DNA from: Flavobacteriales bacterium
GTDB lineage: Bacteria > Bacteroidota > Bacteroidia > Flavobacteriales > BACL11
NCBI GenBank assembly: GCA_002683775.1
Contig: NYTT01000071.1
Span: 1-12,922 of the forward strand
Length of the DNA: 12,922 nt
Reading direction: 5' to 3'
Positions 1-6,254 of this stretch are shown here, piece by piece. Positions within the stretch are counted from its first letter, which is position 1, and every line of letters starts with the position of its first letter. A program made the position numbers and the translations under genes. A model generated the notes under the pieces. The model made no database searches, had not been told where the DNA came from, and saw nothing but the letters and a program-made list of their open reading frames with translations.

Positions 1-584
1 ATCCAGTTTATTCCACTGTCTATTGATTTATAGATTCCTCCATTTCCACTTATAAAGACTATATTTGGGTTTGTGTAATCAACTTCAATTGCATATACTG
101 TATTTAGTGATAAATTTTTAGTTATTAGAGACCAGTTATTTCCTTTGTCGATTGATTTCCAGGCACCCGCTGTTGCTGATCCAGCATAAAGCACATCTGA
201 ATTACTTACTGATTGTTCTACAGTGTAAATGTGTGCTGATCCAGGTGCATATGACCTACTATTTGCATCTTTGTCAAAGTCCCACGGACCAATGCATTCC
301 CATACATTAGAACTTTTTGAACTTTGTTGGATACTAGCATTTGAGAATCTACTTATGTTTCTTAGCCATCTTTTATAATACTGTGTGTGTTTGTTTTTTA
401 CTAATTCATGATTCTTGTAATAAATATTAAAAGCATTTATTACATCTGCAATATCTCTATTTTCAGAGTACATAAGATGTACCCACTCCGGTTGTTTTGT
501 AATATTTGCATCATATTTTAGTTCATCTTGGGCGTACGAAGAAATGTTAAAATGAATAAATATGAGAATTATAATTTTTTTCAC
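1..584 (-). CDS. Exported Asp-box beta-propeller protein (N-terminal part, runs off the left edge)
   Basis: The reading frame is open for 194 codons and continues past base 1. I chose the GTG at 582-584 as start because an in-frame TAG lies directly upstream (585-587), and the following residues form a signal peptide: a short Lys-Lys region, a hydrophobic core and a likely cut after SSYA (residue 18). Residues 30-80 carry a 'QPEWVHLMYSENRD...HTQYYKRW' stretch that resembles the N-terminus of large secreted Bacteroidota proteins. Two Asp-boxes (S-x-D-x-G-x-x-W) are visible, SIDKGNNW at 144-151 and SIDSGINW at 187-194. Their 43-residue spacing fits successive blades of a sortilin/BNR-like beta-propeller. 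Such proteins often end in a type IX secretion sorting domain, but that end is outside the window. The ligand or enzymatic role cannot be told. The gene is separated from metK by a terminator and so is probably its own transcription unit. Confidence 0.72.
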   Translation of the reverse strand, partial: MKKIIILIFIHFNISSYAQDELKYDANITKQPEWVHLMYSENRDIADVINAFNIYYKNHELVKNKHTQYYKRWLRNISRFSNASIQQSSKSSNVWECIGPWDFDKDANSRSYAPGSAHIYTVEQSVSNSDVLYAGSATAGAWKSIDKGNNWSLITKNLSLNTVYAIEVDYTNPNIVFISGNGGIYKSIDSGINW

Positions 585-599
585 CTAGCAAACATAATT

Positions 600-607
600 C
601 AAATTTA
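600..607 (-). promoter_or_regulatory. Candidate -7 promoter element for the Asp-box protein gene
   Basis: On the minus strand this reads TAAATTTG, matching the Bacteroidota -7 consensus TAnnTTTG. It lies 15 bases before the GTG start and just past the metK terminator. A TTG lies about 16 bases upstream, slightly short of the usual 17-23 spacing. A second match, TATGTTTG, sits almost on the start codon and is less plausible. Confidence 0.4.
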
Positions 608-629
608 TTTACTAAAAGATTAACAAGGT

Positions 630-666
630 AAAAAAAAGCCCATTAGATTTTAATGTGCTTTTTTTT
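630..666 (-). terminator. Intrinsic terminator after metK
   Basis: An inverted repeat pairs 630-645 with 651-666, with a single C/T mismatch (640/656) and a 5-base loop. The outer eight pairs are A:T, so each strand ends in a run of eight U. It lies 15 bases after the metK stop codon and could terminate in either direction, although only minus-strand genes flank it. It separates metK from the next minus-strand gene. Confidence 0.85.
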
Positions 667-681
667 AATAAATTTATTTAA

Positions 682-1941
682 TCATAATCCAAAAATAGAT
701 TTTACATCATCGATACAATCTAGCTTCTCCCAAGTAAAGGTTTCAATATCAAATTTCTTTTCTTCTCCAAGTATTTTGAAAATGACTTCTTTTTTTTGTG
801 ATTCTCTTCCCATGTGACCATATGCTGCAGTTTCTGAATATATTGGGTTTTTAAGTTTCAATCTGCTAATTATTGATGCGGGTTTTAAATTGAAGCATTT
901 CATATTTTTAACTTTCTCTGCAATTTCTCCATCAGAAAGTTTTACATTTGAAGAGCCATAAGTGTCAATAAATATTCCCATTGGTTCTGCTACTCCTATT
1001 GCATAACTAACTTGAACAAGTATTCTATCGGCTAAACCAGCGGCTACTAAATTTTTTGCTATATGTCGAGTAGCATAAGCGGCAGAACGATCTACTTTTG
1101 AAGGGTCCTTGCCAGAAAAAGCACCTCCACCATGAGCTCCTTTACCTCCATAAGTATCTACAATTATTTTTCTACCTGTTAGTCCAGTATCTCCATGAGG
1201 ACCTCCAATTACGAACTTTCCTGTTGGGTTAACATGATAATTCTCAGATCCAAATAAGGACTTGTTTGATTCAGAAAGTTGATCTTTTACTCTAGGGATT
1301 AATATCTCTCTTACATCCTCCTCAATTTTTTTTTGCATAATTTCTTCTTGTGCAAAATCATCATGTTGAGTTGAGACAACTATATCACTAATTCTTTTAG
1401 GAGTATGATCATCATTATATTCTATAGTAACTTGTGATTTTGAATCTGGACGTAAATAAGTCATCTCTTTTCCTTTCTTTCTAATATCAGCTAGCTCAAT
1501 AAGAATCTTGTGTGATAAATCTAATGCAAGAGGCATTAAGTTTTCAGTTTCATTTGTAGCATAACCAAACATCATACCTTGATCTCCTGCTCCTTGTTCT
1601 TTATTTAATCCTATACCCTCAACAACACCTTGGTTTATATCTGGTGATTGCTCATGAATAGCAGAGATAACACCGCAACTATCTCCATCAAATTGGTATT
1701 CCGATTTATCATACCCAATTTTTAAAATCACTTCACGAGCAATTTTTTGGACATCAATGTAAGCTTTAGTTGTTACTTCACCACTTAAAACTGTAAGTCC
1801 TGTTGTTACTAGAGTTTCGCAAGCAACTTTTGATTCTTTATCTTGTGCTAAAAAATTATCTAATAGTGCATCTGATATCTGATCAGCAACTTTGTCTGGG
1901 TGTCCTTCTGATACTGATTCAGATGTGAAATAATATGACAT
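682..1941 (-). CDS. metK: S-adenosylmethionine synthetase (methionine adenosyltransferase)
   Basis: This cytosolic enzyme makes S-adenosylmethionine from methionine and ATP, releasing phosphate and pyrophosphate. The protein has 419 residues, the usual length in Bacteroidota. The N-terminal ATP-site motif is SEGHPDK (11-17, with His14 and Asp16). The two family signatures are GAGDQG (117-122) and GGGAFSGKD (271-279), the latter containing the phosphate loop. 'YLRPDSKSQVT' (162-172) is the conserved strand of the central domain. All key residues seem present. The ATG at 1939-1941 begins the standard 'MSYYFTSESVSEGHPDK' start. Upstream is a leader of roughly 115 bases with a SAM-II-type aptamer, so the gene is probably repressed when its own product is abundant. 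A terminator follows the TGA stop. Confidence 0.98.
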   Translation of the reverse strand: MSYYFTSESVSEGHPDKVADQISDALLDNFLAQDKESKVACETLVTTGLTVLSGEVTTKAYIDVQKIAREVILKIGYDKSEYQFDGDSCGVISAIHEQSPDINQGVVEGIGLNKEQGAGDQGMMFGYATNETENLMPLALDLSHKILIELADIRKKGKEMTYLRPDSKSQVTIEYNDDHTPKRISDIVVSTQHDDFAQEEIMQKKIEEDVREILIPRVKDQLSESNKSLFGSENYHVNPTGKFVIGGPHGDTGLTGRKIIVDTYGGKGAHGGGAFSGKDPSKVDRSAAYATRHIAKNLVAAGLADRILVQVSYAIGVAEPMGIFIDTYGSSNVKLSDGEIAEKVKNMKCFNLKPASIISRLKLKNPIYSETAAYGHMGRESQKKEVIFKILGEEKKFDIETFTWEKLDCIDDVKSIFGL

Positions 1942-1977
1942 AATAATATAACTTTAAGTTAAATTTAATTTAATTAT

Positions 1978-2000
1978 GATTTGGCTAAAAAAGTGCAAAG
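1978..2000 (-). promoter_or_regulatory. Putative expression platform of the metK riboswitch
   Basis: Two blocks in the metK leader are complementary to the 5' half of the aptamer. RNA block 2000-1990 (CUUUGCACUUU) pairs with 2056-2046 (AAAGUGGAAAG) at 10 of 11 positions, with one G-G mismatch. RNA block 1985-1978 (GCCAAAUC) pairs perfectly with 2046-2039 (GAUUUGGC). Both pairings would break the aptamer: the first takes the 5' strand of P1 and the second takes the ligand-contacting AUUU loop. The two cannot form as simple nested helices together. A run of six U (1992-1987) lies between the blocks. The pairing is visible; its role as a switch is inferred. Confidence 0.5.
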
Positions 2001-2005
2001 GGAAA

Positions 2006-2056
2006 CTGTTTTAGCATTTTTTATAGTGGTTGCAATAGGCCAAATCTTTCCACTTT
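2006..2056 (-). promoter_or_regulatory. SAM-II-type riboswitch aptamer in the metK leader
   Basis: Read on the minus strand, this contains every conserved block of the SAM-II pseudoknot in order: GAUUU, UAUUGCAA, AUAAA and GCUAAAA. The spacing is close to that of the crystallised metX SAM-II RNA as I recall it. P1 is AGUGG (2054-2050) with CCACU (2029-2025). The pseudoknot helix pairs UUGCA (2035-2031) with the 3' segment: C2032-G2015, G2033-C2014, U2034-A2012 and U2035-A2011, leaving U2013 at the position that contacts the ligand. The loop joining P1 to the 3' strand (AUAAAAAA) has no extra hairpin, which favours SAM-II over the related SAM-V class. The 3' end is CAG instead of AAGGG, so the outermost pseudoknot pairs look weak. 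It lies upstream of metK, where SAM feedback makes sense. Confidence 0.87.
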
Positions 2057-2063
2057 AACTTTG

Positions 2064-2071
2064 CAAATTTA
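2064..2071 (-). promoter_or_regulatory. Promoter -7 element for metK
   Basis: The minus strand reads TAAATTTG, a perfect TAnnTTTG match. A start site 5-7 bases downstream falls at about 2057-2059, right at the 5' edge of the riboswitch aptamer, which supports both calls. No TTG is found at the -33 spacing; instead an A8/T10-type tract (2075-2092) occupies that region. Confidence 0.65.
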
Positions 2072-2139
2072 GAGTTTTTTTTAAAAAAAAAATGTTTTTG
2101 AACTATTTAATAATTTTTATAATAAAAATGAATTAATTA

Positions 2140-2844
2140 CTAATTTGAGGTTAGTTCCCTAAAGTGCTCCTCTAGATTAACTTTATCTTTTCGTAGTTGA
2201 GACATTAAATTATCTGCAACTATAACTCCTTTGTTAATAATTATAACTCTATCACATGTTTTATCAACTTCTTGCATGATATGTGTTGAAAGTAGCACTG
2301 TTTTTTCTTTTCCAAATTCTGTAACAAGATTTCTTATTTCATCTAATTGATTTGGATCTAAACCTGTTGTAGGTTCATCTAAAATCAAGACTTCTGGTTC
2401 ATGAATTAATGCTGCAGCAAGTCCAACTCTTTGCTTGTAACCTTTAGATAGTTGTATGATCTTTTTGTCTTCATGCGTACTCAATCCAGTTCTAAGAACA
2501 ATGTTATTTATAGCTTCCTTTAGATTTTTGATATTGTAGATATTTCCAATAAAAGTTAGATATTCTTTAACATACATATCAAGATACAAAGGGTTTTTTT
2601 CTGATAAGTAACCAATTTTTGATTTAACAAGAAGCATATTTTTTTTTGAGTTTATCTTACAAACACTAACTTCTCCCTTATCTTGTTTCAAACTACCACA
2701 AATAATCTTCATTAGTGTCGATTTTCCTGCACCATTTGGCCCAAGAAAACCAACAATTTCCCCTTTTTTAATGTTAAAAGAGATATTATTTAATGCTAAT
2801 TCGTTGTTGTAAGCTTTAGATATTTTATTGATGCTTATTGACAT
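2140..2844 (-). CDS. gldA: GldA-type gliding-motility ABC transporter ATP-binding protein (short form)
   Basis: This is a complete ABC ATPase of 234 residues. It has Walker A GPNGAGKST (35-43), signature LSKGYKQR (132-139), Walker B LILDEP (153-158) followed by TTGLDP, and the switch His in STHIM (186-190). The stretch 'SEKNPLYLDMYVKEYLTF' (81-98) and 'LDPNQLDEIRN' are what I recognise as GldA of flavobacteria. There it is the cytoplasmic ATPase of an exporter with the membrane subunits GldF and GldG, linked to gliding. No gldF or gldG is next to it here, as is usual. The protein is about 60-70 residues shorter than the roughly 300 I recall for GldA: after 'LMSQLRKD' it passes directly to the terminal 'NLEEHFRELT' motif. 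A general ABC-2 type ATPase is the alternative. No TAnnTTTG element is seen upstream. Confidence 0.85.
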   Translation of the reverse strand: MSISINKISKAYNNELALNNISFNIKKGEIVGFLGPNGAGKSTLMKIICGSLKQDKGEVSVCKINSKKNMLLVKSKIGYLSEKNPLYLDMYVKEYLTFIGNIYNIKNLKEAINNIVLRTGLSTHEDKKIIQLSKGYKQRVGLAAALIHEPEVLILDEPTTGLDPNQLDEIRNLVTEFGKEKTVLLSTHIMQEVDKTCDRVIIINKGVIVADNLMSQLRKDKVNLEEHFRELTSN

Positions 2845-2927
2845 AGATTAATAGGTATAATTCATTAATAAAAAAACGTTTTTAAATTGTAAGTTTTTAT
2901 TTTGTAAAGGTAAGTAATTTATAATCT

Positions 2928-2935
2928 TATTTTTG
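2928..2935 (+). promoter_or_regulatory. Promoter of the rsgA-dtd operon
   Basis: TATTTTTG (2928-2935) matches the -7 consensus, and TTTG at 2901-2904 lies 23 bases upstream, within the accepted range for a -33 element. This is the only candidate in the window with both parts acceptably spaced. The ATG at 2941 begins 6 bases after the end of the -7 element, where transcription would start, so the mRNA may have almost no leader. Confidence 0.6.
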
Positions 2936-2940
2936 CATTG

Positions 2941-3864
2941 ATGAATGGAGTTATAATAAAAACTACTGGTAAGCATTATTCTGTTAAATCAGATGAAGGA
3001 GATATTTTAGATTGTAGATTAAAAGGTAAATTGAGAATTTCAGGAATTAAGAGTACCAATCCATTTGTTGTTGGTGATAGAGTTGAAGTAAGTTGTGAAT
3101 CTAATCAGTGGCTAATATTAAGTCTTCATAAAAGAAAGAATTATATTTTAAGAAAGTCAGTTAACTTATCAAAACAGACTCATATAATAGCATCAAATAT
3201 TGATCAAGCTTTACTGATGATTACATTTAGTAGTCCTGTTACTACAACAGCATTTATTGATAGATTTTTGATTTCTGCTAATGCTTTTGGTGTAGAAGTT
3301 ATTTTAGTATTTAATAAAATTGATTTATTAAATGAAAATTTAAAGTTAAAGCACAAGGAATTAAAAGATATATATGAGAAAATAGGATATAAGTGTTTTT
3401 CAATATCAGCAATAAATGACGATCTATCTTTGATTAAAGACAAATTAAAAGGAAAAGTGAATATGATTTCTGGACATTCAGGAGTTGGAAAATCTACTCT
3501 TATAAATAAAATACAACCAGGTCTTAATATAAATACTAAAGAAATCTCAAAATCTCATCATCAAGGACAGCATACAACTACTTTTTCTGAGCTTCATGAT
3601 TTAGATTTTGGAGGTTCAATAATTGATACGCCAGGAATTAGAGGCTTCGGATTAGTGTTATTAGAGCTTAATCAAATTGGGAATTATTTTCCAGAATTTT
3701 TAATATTTAAGAAAAATTGTAAATTTCATAATTGTATACATAAAAATGAACCTAAATGTGCCGTGAAGAGGGCGTTAAAATTAGGTGATATTTCAAATAG
3801 TAGATATAATAACTATTTAAAAATATTAAATGATATTGATGGTTTTAGAGTCAGTGATTACTAA
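2941..3864 (+). CDS. rsgA: Ribosome small-subunit-dependent GTPase RsgA (YjeQ/EngC)
   Basis: This circularly permuted GTPase acts in late maturation of the 30S ribosomal subunit. From the ATG at 2941 it has 307 residues, with an OB-fold (about 1-65). The GTPase motifs come in permuted order: G4 NKID (125-128), then the P-loop GHSGVGKS (178-185), then G3 DTPG (229-232). The C-terminal zinc motif is Cys-x4-Cys-x-His-x5-Cys (260, 265, 267, 273), exactly as in the family. A TTG at 2938 would add one residue, but the ATG is preferred because it fits the promoter and needs no rare start. The last codons abut dtd with no gap (TAA then ATG), so the two genes are co-transcribed and probably translationally coupled. 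Confidence 0.96.
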   Translation: MNGVIIKTTGKHYSVKSDEGDILDCRLKGKLRISGIKSTNPFVVGDRVEVSCESNQWLILSLHKRKNYILRKSVNLSKQTHIIASNIDQALLMITFSSPVTTTAFIDRFLISANAFGVEVILVFNKIDLLNENLKLKHKELKDIYEKIGYKCFSISAINDDLSLIKDKLKGKVNMISGHSGVGKSTLINKIQPGLNINTKEISKSHHQGQHTTTFSELHDLDFGGSIIDTPGIRGFGLVLLELNQIGNYFPEFLIFKKNCKFHNCIHKNEPKCAVKRALKLGDISNSRYNNYLKILNDIDGFRVSDY

Positions 3865-4317
3865 ATGAAGGTTGTTGTTCAAAGAGTAAATCAAGCTTCG
3901 GTTACAATTGGTGATAAAGTAATTAATCGTATTTCTGAAGGCTTTTTATTGCTTTTGGGCATTGAGAAAGACGATAATTATGATGATTCGTTGTGGCTTG
4001 TAAATAAAATTATCAACTTAAGATTATTTTCTGATACTGAATTGAAAATGAATCATTCAATTCTTGATATTAATGGGGAAATTCTTGTGATTAGTCAATT
4101 TACGTTGCATGCTAAAATCAAAAAAGGGAACAGGCCATCATTTGTAAAAGCGGCAAAACCAGATCATGCAAAGCTTCTTTACGATCATTTTATTTGTAAT
4201 TTAAATGCTATTCTTAAAAAAGATGTTAAATCAGGTGTTTTTGGTGAGAATATGAGAGTAAAGCTTATAAATAATGGTCCGGTTACTATTGTAATTGACA
4301 CAAAAAATCAACAGTGA
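3865..4317 (+). CDS. dtd: D-aminoacyl-tRNA deacylase
   Basis: This cytosolic homodimer hydrolyses D-aminoacyl-tRNAs (and glycyl-tRNA-Ala), keeping D-amino acids out of protein. Its 150 residues are the standard length. The start 'MKVVVQRVNQASV' and the motifs SQFTL (77-81) and NNGPVT (136-141, containing the Gly-cisPro pair that enforces chiral selection across the dimer) identify it clearly. It begins directly after the rsgA stop codon, forming a two-gene operon concerned with ribosome assembly and translation quality. Tandem stops (TGA TAA) end it. Only 13 bases separate it from the end of the convergent TonB-dependent receptor gene, and no terminator hairpin is visible between them. Confidence 0.96.
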   Translation: MKVVVQRVNQASVTIGDKVINRISEGFLLLLGIEKDDNYDDSLWLVNKIINLRLFSDTELKMNHSILDINGEILVISQFTLHAKIKKGNRPSFVKAAKPDHAKLLYDHFICNLNAILKKDVKSGVFGENMRVKLINNGPVTIVIDTKNQQ

Positions 4318-4330
4318 TAAATAAAATAAT

Positions 4331-6220
4331 CTAGAATGTAATTTTAACCCCAAATCTAGACCATCTTCCTGGCTGGCTAATATTTCCGAAATCTACATAC
4401 TCTTTGTTGAGTAAATTATTTATTTCCAGATACAGTGTGCTATTATCAAGCATTTTGTAAGATAAGCGTGAAGAAACTAGCCAAAATGGTAAGTACTCTA
4501 CTTCTTGATTAGTTACATAATTGGTATATCCACCTTCTCTGTCTTGACGTGTTGTACGCCAATCGATTCTAATTTTATCATTAATTATTTGATGAGCAGT
4601 TATCGAAAATTGAGTACTAAGAAAATCTAAAAGATATGCAGATTGGAACCCATTAGACGTGGTGTCAGATTGATTAAATGCATAATTAACTGAGAAAGAT
4701 GAAATTGGTAATTTGGTATTTAGGATATGATTTAAATCAATTTTAGAATTTAACTCATATCCTGAAGTTGAGAGCTTAATTAAGTTTTGAGTTCTCCATA
4801 TGCTGTCTCCATTTAAAAGTACCCAATCAATCATATTTTTACCATCTCTATTGTAATAGGTAAATGTAGTGTTATGTCCATTTCCATACCATTTCAAGCC
4901 TAATTCTTGATTTGTTGAGTATTCAGCTTTTAGATTTTTATTTCCAATATTTGTTGGAGAATTGTAGTATAATTCTGTGTAGTTTGGAGTTCTCATTGAT
5001 TTGCTAAATGATGTAAAAAGTTTAGTCTGATCAGTTATTTCATATGCTACATCTATTCCAGGAAAGTATTCATTCCCACGCCTAAAATCAATATTCATCA
5101 TGATTCCAGATGAAATAGTTAATTTTTGTACTTTAATATTTTTCTCTGCAAATAAATTTATTGTTGTTGTATTTGCTCCTTTGTAATAATAATTATCAGT
5201 ATCAATCATTATTGGATAGTCTAAATCATTTCCTAGAACATTTGAAATAATGTTGTCTGTCCTCATTTCCATGCCTAAAACATTAGATCCATTTTTTGTT
5301 TTTTGAATTACATTAAAATCCATACCATACACATTTGTTTCATGAAAATTGTGATAAAGACTTGGGTTTGATCTAAAAAGAATAAATTCATCATTATGTT
5401 TTCTCCAATATAATTTGTTTTCAATAGTTATGTCTCCCTCTTTTTTAAATTGTAATGATGCAAATGTAGTTTGTGTAATTTCAAATTGATTTGGATATTT
5501 AGGAGAGTAAAATCCATAGGCTCCAAATTCTTTTTTAATGTATCCCGCATTCAAAAGTGTTTTGATATTAAATATGTTAGTTTTAGCCTGGTAATAGTAG
5601 TTCTGAATTTTATAATCTGTTCCATCAATATATCCGTCGCTTCTTTTCTGGCTCACAGAAAGATTATGATTGATGCTTCTTTGAATTGTGTGGTAGTTAA
5701 CTTCAGTTAATGAGAATTTATTATCGCCAAAGCTGAGATTTGCAGAGTTATTCATTTCTGATTTTGTAATAATATTTATTGCTCCAGTGTATGCGTAATT
5801 ACCAAATATTCTACTAGCTCCCCCAGTTATTACTTCAATACATTTAATCTGCTCTAGTGAAACTGGAATATTAAATGTATGATGTCCAGTTTGTGGATCA
5901 TTCATCTTAACTCCGTTTAACATAACTAAGACTTGTTCGAAAGTCCCGCCTCTTATGCTAATGTCAGCCTGAACTCCTTGCCCTCCTCGTTGTCTAATAT
6001 CCACATTCATTGCGTATTCTAATAAATCTTCAACGGATTGCACTGGGGCATTGGCAATTTCATCACTTGAAATAATTTGAATATTTGAGATGTTATCGTT
6101 ATTTTGGGCTCTATTAGCAGATACTATAACTTCTTTAATACTTTTATTAATTATGTTTTGAGCGTTCGCTATTACTAAAGATAGTATTGTGATTAGAAAG
6201 GTAATGATTGTCTTATTCAT
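4331..6220 (-). CDS. TonB-dependent outer-membrane receptor, BtuB/siderophore-receptor type
   Basis: This 629-residue protein starts with a signal peptide (1-20, cut after ANA). A TonB-box-like VIVSA follows (31-35), then a plug domain (about 40-155) with 'ADISIRGGTFEQVLVMLNGV' and 'GGASRIFGNYAYTGAINIITK'. The rest is a beta-barrel ending in a terminal Phe ('SRFGVKITF'), the outer-membrane assembly signal. It imports a scarce nutrient across the outer membrane with energy from TonB. There is no N-terminal carboxypeptidase-like domain and no SusD partner, so it is not a SusC glycan importer. The plug resembles BtuB-like receptors common in Bacteroidota, but no cobalamin riboswitch is present and the substrate cannot be told. 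It follows the C92 lipoprotein gene by 31 bases on the same strand. Confidence 0.9.
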   Translation of the reverse strand: MNKTIITFLITILSLVIANAQNIINKSIKEVIVSANRAQNNDNISNIQIISSDEIANAPVQSVEDLLEYAMNVDIRQRGGQGVQADISIRGGTFEQVLVMLNGVKMNDPQTGHHTFNIPVSLEQIKCIEVITGGASRIFGNYAYTGAINIITKSEMNNSANLSFGDNKFSLTEVNYHTIQRSINHNLSVSQKRSDGYIDGTDYKIQNYYYQAKTNIFNIKTLLNAGYIKKEFGAYGFYSPKYPNQFEITQTTFASLQFKKEGDITIENKLYWRKHNDEFILFRSNPSLYHNFHETNVYGMDFNVIQKTKNGSNVLGMEMRTDNIISNVLGNDLDYPIMIDTDNYYYKGANTTTINLFAEKNIKVQKLTISSGIMMNIDFRRGNEYFPGIDVAYEITDQTKLFTSFSKSMRTPNYTELYYNSPTNIGNKNLKAEYSTNQELGLKWYGNGHNTTFTYYNRDGKNMIDWVLLNGDSIWRTQNLIKLSTSGYELNSKIDLNHILNTKLPISSFSVNYAFNQSDTTSNGFQSAYLLDFLSTQFSITAHQIINDKIRIDWRTTRQDREGGYTNYVTNQEVEYLPFWLVSSRLSYKMLDNSTLYLEINNLLNKEYVDFGNISQPGRWSRFGVKITF

Positions 6221-6246
6221 AATATATTTTTTATTTGGATAATAAA

Positions 6247-6254
6247 CAAATTTA
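6247..6254 (-). promoter_or_regulatory. Candidate -7 element for the TonB-dependent receptor gene
   Basis: TAAATTTG on the minus strand overlaps the stop codon of the lipoprotein gene and lies 26 bases before the receptor ATG. No TTG sits at the -33 spacing. The receptor may have its own promoter in addition to any read-through from upstream. Confidence 0.35.

Noticed and set aside
1949..1961. The inverted repeat TAACTT/AAGTTA just before the metK start as a start-codon hairpin.
   Set aside because: The one-base gap leaves no room for a loop; the RNA could form only three or four weak pairs.
2006..2056. The metK leader RNA could be the SAM-V class, which shares much of the SAM-II binding core.
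   Set aside because: SAM-V, as I recall it, has an extra small hairpin between P1 and the 3' strand. Here that segment is an unpaired AUAAAAAA linker, which fits SAM-II.
2872..2883. A 12-base palindrome AAAAACGTTTTT between gldA and rsgA that might be an operator.
   Set aside because: It is nearly all A and T in an AT-rich spacer, has no second copy nearby, and does not sit at a convincing position relative to the rsgA promoter.
3204..3443. Minus-strand open frame of about 79 codons inside rsgA, and similar short frames inside the receptor, atpD, the lipoprotein and uvrD.
   Set aside because: Each lies wholly or mostly inside a well-supported gene on the other strand and shows no recognisable domain or conserved start context.
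4331..6220. Naming the receptor btuB (vitamin B12 transport).
   Set aside because: Only plug similarity supports it. There is no cobalamin riboswitch, no btuCDF or cobalamin genes nearby, and the upstream gap is just 31 bases.
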